Assembly: GCA_018699955.1 (NCBI GenBank)
Contig: JABISG010000115.1
Span: forward strand, 96,286 to 160,285
Length of the DNA stretch: 64,000 bases
Direction: 5' to 3'
Source of the DNA: Planctomycetaceae bacterium
GTDB taxonomy: Bacteria > Planctomycetota > Planctomycetia > Planctomycetales > Planctomycetaceae
The translations under genes were made by a program, and so were the position numbers. Each line of letters opens with the position of its first letter. Position 1 is the stretch's first letter. The notes under the pieces are model-generated. The model had not been told where the DNA came from, did not search any database, and saw nothing but the letters and a program-made list of their open reading frames with translations. Below, piece by piece: positions 62,076 to 64,000 of this stretch.

Positions 62076-62380
62076 CAGTCATTACTCCGTTGCAAGTCAG
62101 CAAAAGGCATTGGCCGGTACGAATCCATCGCGACGGCACGGTCGATCATTGTCCATATTCCAACGTGAAGTTATACGAATTCGCTCCGCATGTGACCACC
62201 CCGGTCGGAAACATCAACGGCAACTGAACTGATCGGGGGCAGCGGTTGTGTTAGCGGGAGACGAAGTCCGACGCCGAATTCTGGTATTCGTATCGTCTGT
62301 TCTGTAATCGCTGGCTGTTGATGTATACTCCATCAGCAGAAACACAGCCGGACCTGCATCACTGAAACATTCTATCCACC
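62076..62380. other. Divergent intergenic region
   Basis: This region separates the cyclophilin and GNAT genes. I see no supported gene. A TATACT hexamer occurs at 62324-62329, about 55 bases before the GNAT start, but no good -35 lies at normal spacing. Confidence 0.35.
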
Positions 62381-62896
62381 ATGCAAACGCCATCGACATC
62401 AACGACCGTTTTTCACCTGGAGATGTGCGACCGGCAGGCGCTGCGGCCGAAGGTCACGCCGTCGGGGTTCGACGTGTCGATGATCGATCCGCCCACGGTG
62501 GAACTGAATCGGCAGATGTATCAGTCGGTTGGTGGGCCGTGGGAGTGGACGGAACGACTGAAATGGTCTGACGAAGATTGGCAGCGGTATGTTCATCGCG
62601 CGGAATTGGAAACGTGGGTCGGTCGGATGGACGGAGAGACGGTCGGTTTCTTCGAGCTGGAAACGCAGGACGCCGGCAACGTCGAAATCGCATATTTTGG
62701 GTTGTTGCCGGAATTTATCGGCCAAGGTTTGGGGGGGCCGCTGCTGACGGCGACGATCGAGCGCGCCTGGCAGTTACCCAATACCCGGCGAGTTTGGGTC
62801 CACACATGCACCAAAGACCACAAGCACGCGATCGATAACTACCGCAATCGCGGATTTGAAGTCTTCAAGACAGAGCAGGAATCACCGGGCGGATGA
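62381..62896 (+). CDS. GNAT family N-acetyltransferase
   Basis: A 171-residue cytoplasmic acetyltransferase. The acetyl-CoA binding segment is L-P-E-F-I-G-Q-G-L-G-G-P-L-L, followed by N-T-R-R-V-W-V-H-T-C-T-K-D-H and a typical final strand (Y-R-N-R-G-F-E-V-F-K). The first 45 residues include the variable substrate region (G-P-W-E-W-T-E-R-L-K-W-S-D-E-D-W). The acyl acceptor is not predictable. It precedes the beta-CASP nuclease gene by 28 bases and may be co-transcribed. It is not closely related to the ArgA-like acetyltransferase upstream. Confidence 0.88.
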   Translation: MQTPSTSTTVFHLEMCDRQALRPKVTPSGFDVSMIDPPTVELNRQMYQSVGGPWEWTERLKWSDEDWQRYVHRAELETWVGRMDGETVGFFELETQDAGNVEIAYFGLLPEFIGQGLGGPLLTATIERAWQLPNTRRVWVHTCTKDHKHAIDNYRNRGFEVFKTEQESPGG

Positions 62897-62924
62897 CCGC
62901 CGGGGGGGATGTGAGGGAACGCGC

Positions 62925-64000
62925 ATGAAAATCACCTTTCACGGTGCGGCGGGCGAAGTCACCGGCAGCCAACATCTGATTGAAACCGACAACCTGCGGG
63001 TGCTGCTCGATTGCGGATTGTTCCAGGGGTCGCGTGCCAAGTCGCGCAAGAAGAACGAACGGTTTCACTGCGAGCCGACAAAGCTGGACGGAGTCGTCCT
63101 CTCGCACGCGCACATCGATCACTCGGGCAATTTGCCGGGCTTGTACCGCGCCGGTTTTCGCGGTCCCATTTTCTGCACGCGTGCAACCGCCGACATCGCG
63201 GGGATCATGCTCCGCGACAGCGCCAAAATTCAGGCTGAAGACGCCCGCTACCTGCCTCGGCATTTGAAGAAAGGACACCCGTCGGTCGAACCGCTTTATG
63301 ACGAGAAGCATGTTCGCGAGGTGGAGAAACTGTTCGAGCCGCTCGACTACGGTGAATGGCACGATTTATCGCCCGAGTTTCGGTTGCGGTTTTCCGATGC
63401 AGGACACATTCTGGGATCGGCGATCAGTGAGATGCAGATCGAAGATGCCGGCGAAATGCGGCGCGTGGTTTTTACCGGTGACCTCGGCCGCCGTAATTTG
63501 CCGCTGCTGCGCGATCCGACGTTGGTCGGCGGCTGCGACGTTCTCATCAGCGAAGCAACCTACGGCAACAAGGTGCATCCGCCACCACAGAACCTCAAAG
63601 CCGATCTGTTGCGAATCATTTCCGACGCGGCAAACAAAGGCGGGCGGGTCATCATTCCGGCGTTCAGTTTGGGACGCACGCAACAGATTGTCTATTTCCT
63701 GAACGAATTGATGGAAGAGGGATCGCTGGCGGAGATTCCGTTTTTTGTCGATAGCCCACTCGCCACGCGACTGACCGAAGTTTTTCGCCGCCACCAACAC
63801 GAAATGGACGATGAGGCGCAACGGTCACTGCGGCTCGACGACGATCTCTTCGAATTCCCCGGCCTGCAGTATGTGCAATCGCGTCAGGAGAGTGCGGCGC
63901 TCAATCGTCGGAAGGGACCGTTTGTCGTCATCTCGGCTTCGGGCATGTGCGAAAACGGGCGAGTGGTTCATCATCTGAAGCACGCCATCTCCGATGAAAA
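62925..64000 (+). CDS. Beta-CASP metallo-beta-lactamase RNA nuclease (3' end beyond window)
   Basis: The first 358 codons of a cytoplasmic MBL-fold nuclease run off the window end. The zinc motif S-H-A-H-I-D-H-S-G lies near residue 60. The further D-A-G-H-I-L-G-S, F-T-G-D-L-G-R and S-E-A-T-Y-G blocks complete the MBL core. The beta-CASP domain begins with G-G-R-V-I-I-P-A-F-S-L-G-R-T-Q-Q, and I-S-A-S-G-M-C-E-N-G-R lies near the end of the window. The family includes CPSF73-like RNA processing exo- and endonucleases. The start is set by ATG with GAGGGAAC upstream and by the opening strand K-I-T-F-H-G-A. Confidence 0.92.
   Translation, partial: MKITFHGAAGEVTGSQHLIETDNLRVLLDCGLFQGSRAKSRKKNERFHCEPTKLDGVVLSHAHIDHSGNLPGLYRAGFRGPIFCTRATADIAGIMLRDSAKIQAEDARYLPRHLKKGHPSVEPLYDEKHVREVEKLFEPLDYGEWHDLSPEFRLRFSDAGHILGSAISEMQIEDAGEMRRVVFTGDLGRRNLPLLRDPTLVGGCDVLISEATYGNKVHPPPQNLKADLLRIISDAANKGGRVIIPAFSLGRTQQIVYFLNELMEEGSLAEIPFFVDSPLATRLTEVFRRHQHEMDDEAQRSLRLDDDLFEFPGLQYVQSRQESAALNRRKGPFVVISASGMCENGRVVHHLKHAISDE

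Overview
The window looks like a stretch of chromosome from a planctomycete (Planctomycetota). The evidence is a gene set typical of that phylum: two DUF1549/DUF1553 proteins, three DUF1501 proteins, a planctomycete-type cytochrome c/WD40 protein, a DUF1559 protein with a type IV pilin-like N-terminus, several secreted FG-GAP, NHL and PQQ propeller proteins, two formylglycine-type sulfatases, a Ser/Thr kinase, and a BlaI/M56 regulatory pair. It also holds many perfect palindromes between genes. Genus and species cannot be named from this sequence.

Layout. 0.3-10 kb: a BlaI-type repressor with two palindromic operators, a 2033-residue M56 protease/WD40 fusion, and a DUF1549/1553 plus DUF1501 pair, all on the + strand. 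10-19 kb: a multi-EF-hand protein, a minus-strand secreted protein with one heme motif, two sulfatases, a Gfo/Idh/MocA oxidoreductase ending in a strong terminator, and a sugar-phosphate-isomerase-like TIM barrel. 19-27 kb: a TatC with a large leucine-rich-repeat insert, a DUF1559 protein, an FG-GAP/ASPIC protein, a TPR protein and a dicarboxylate/amino-acid:cation symporter. 27.4-28.5 kb: a gene-poor junction with a broken tyrosine recombinase next to tRNA-Leu(CAG). 28.7-38 kb: a lipoprotein gene split by a stop codon, a Ser/Thr kinase, an alpha/beta hydrolase, a DsbA/FrnE-type oxidoreductase with an in-frame TGA where its first catalytic Cys should be, a small unknown protein, a glycerophosphodiester phosphodiesterase and an FG-GAP protein. 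38.2-41 kb: all three AmmeMemoRadiSam components, a radical SAM enzyme and a Memo-AMMECR1 fusion, transcribed divergently. 41-44.9 kb: two secreted propeller proteins, a membrane-anchored C39-like protein and a 101-residue protein. 45-54.8 kb: two tandem DUF1501 paralogs, a large PPC-like secreted protein, a DUF1549/1553 protein, and a convergent cytochrome c/WD40 gene. 54.9-64 kb: an MFS transporter with an EF-hand loop, a Lys-rich histone-like small protein, a multi-pass membrane protein, a PQQ-propeller lipoprotein overlapping an ArgA-like acetyltransferase, two cyclophilins, a GNAT acetyltransferase and the start of a beta-CASP metallo-beta-lactamase nuclease.

How it fits together. Much of the coding capacity goes to envelope and secreted proteins: Tat or Sec signals, lipoboxes, propellers, and Ca-binding and heme motifs. 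This suits a lifestyle of breaking down sulfated polysaccharide. The sulfatases, the oxidoreductase and the TIM-barrel protein lie in series, but no substrate can be assigned.

The observations most worth testing are the probable selenocysteine (UPWC) oxidoreductase at 33356-33958, the LRR domain inserted in the first extracytoplasmic loop of TatC, the M56 protease fused to about 35 WD40 repeats, and the families of perfect palindromes at gene ends. Coordinates, frames and motif positions were read by hand. No database search was run.
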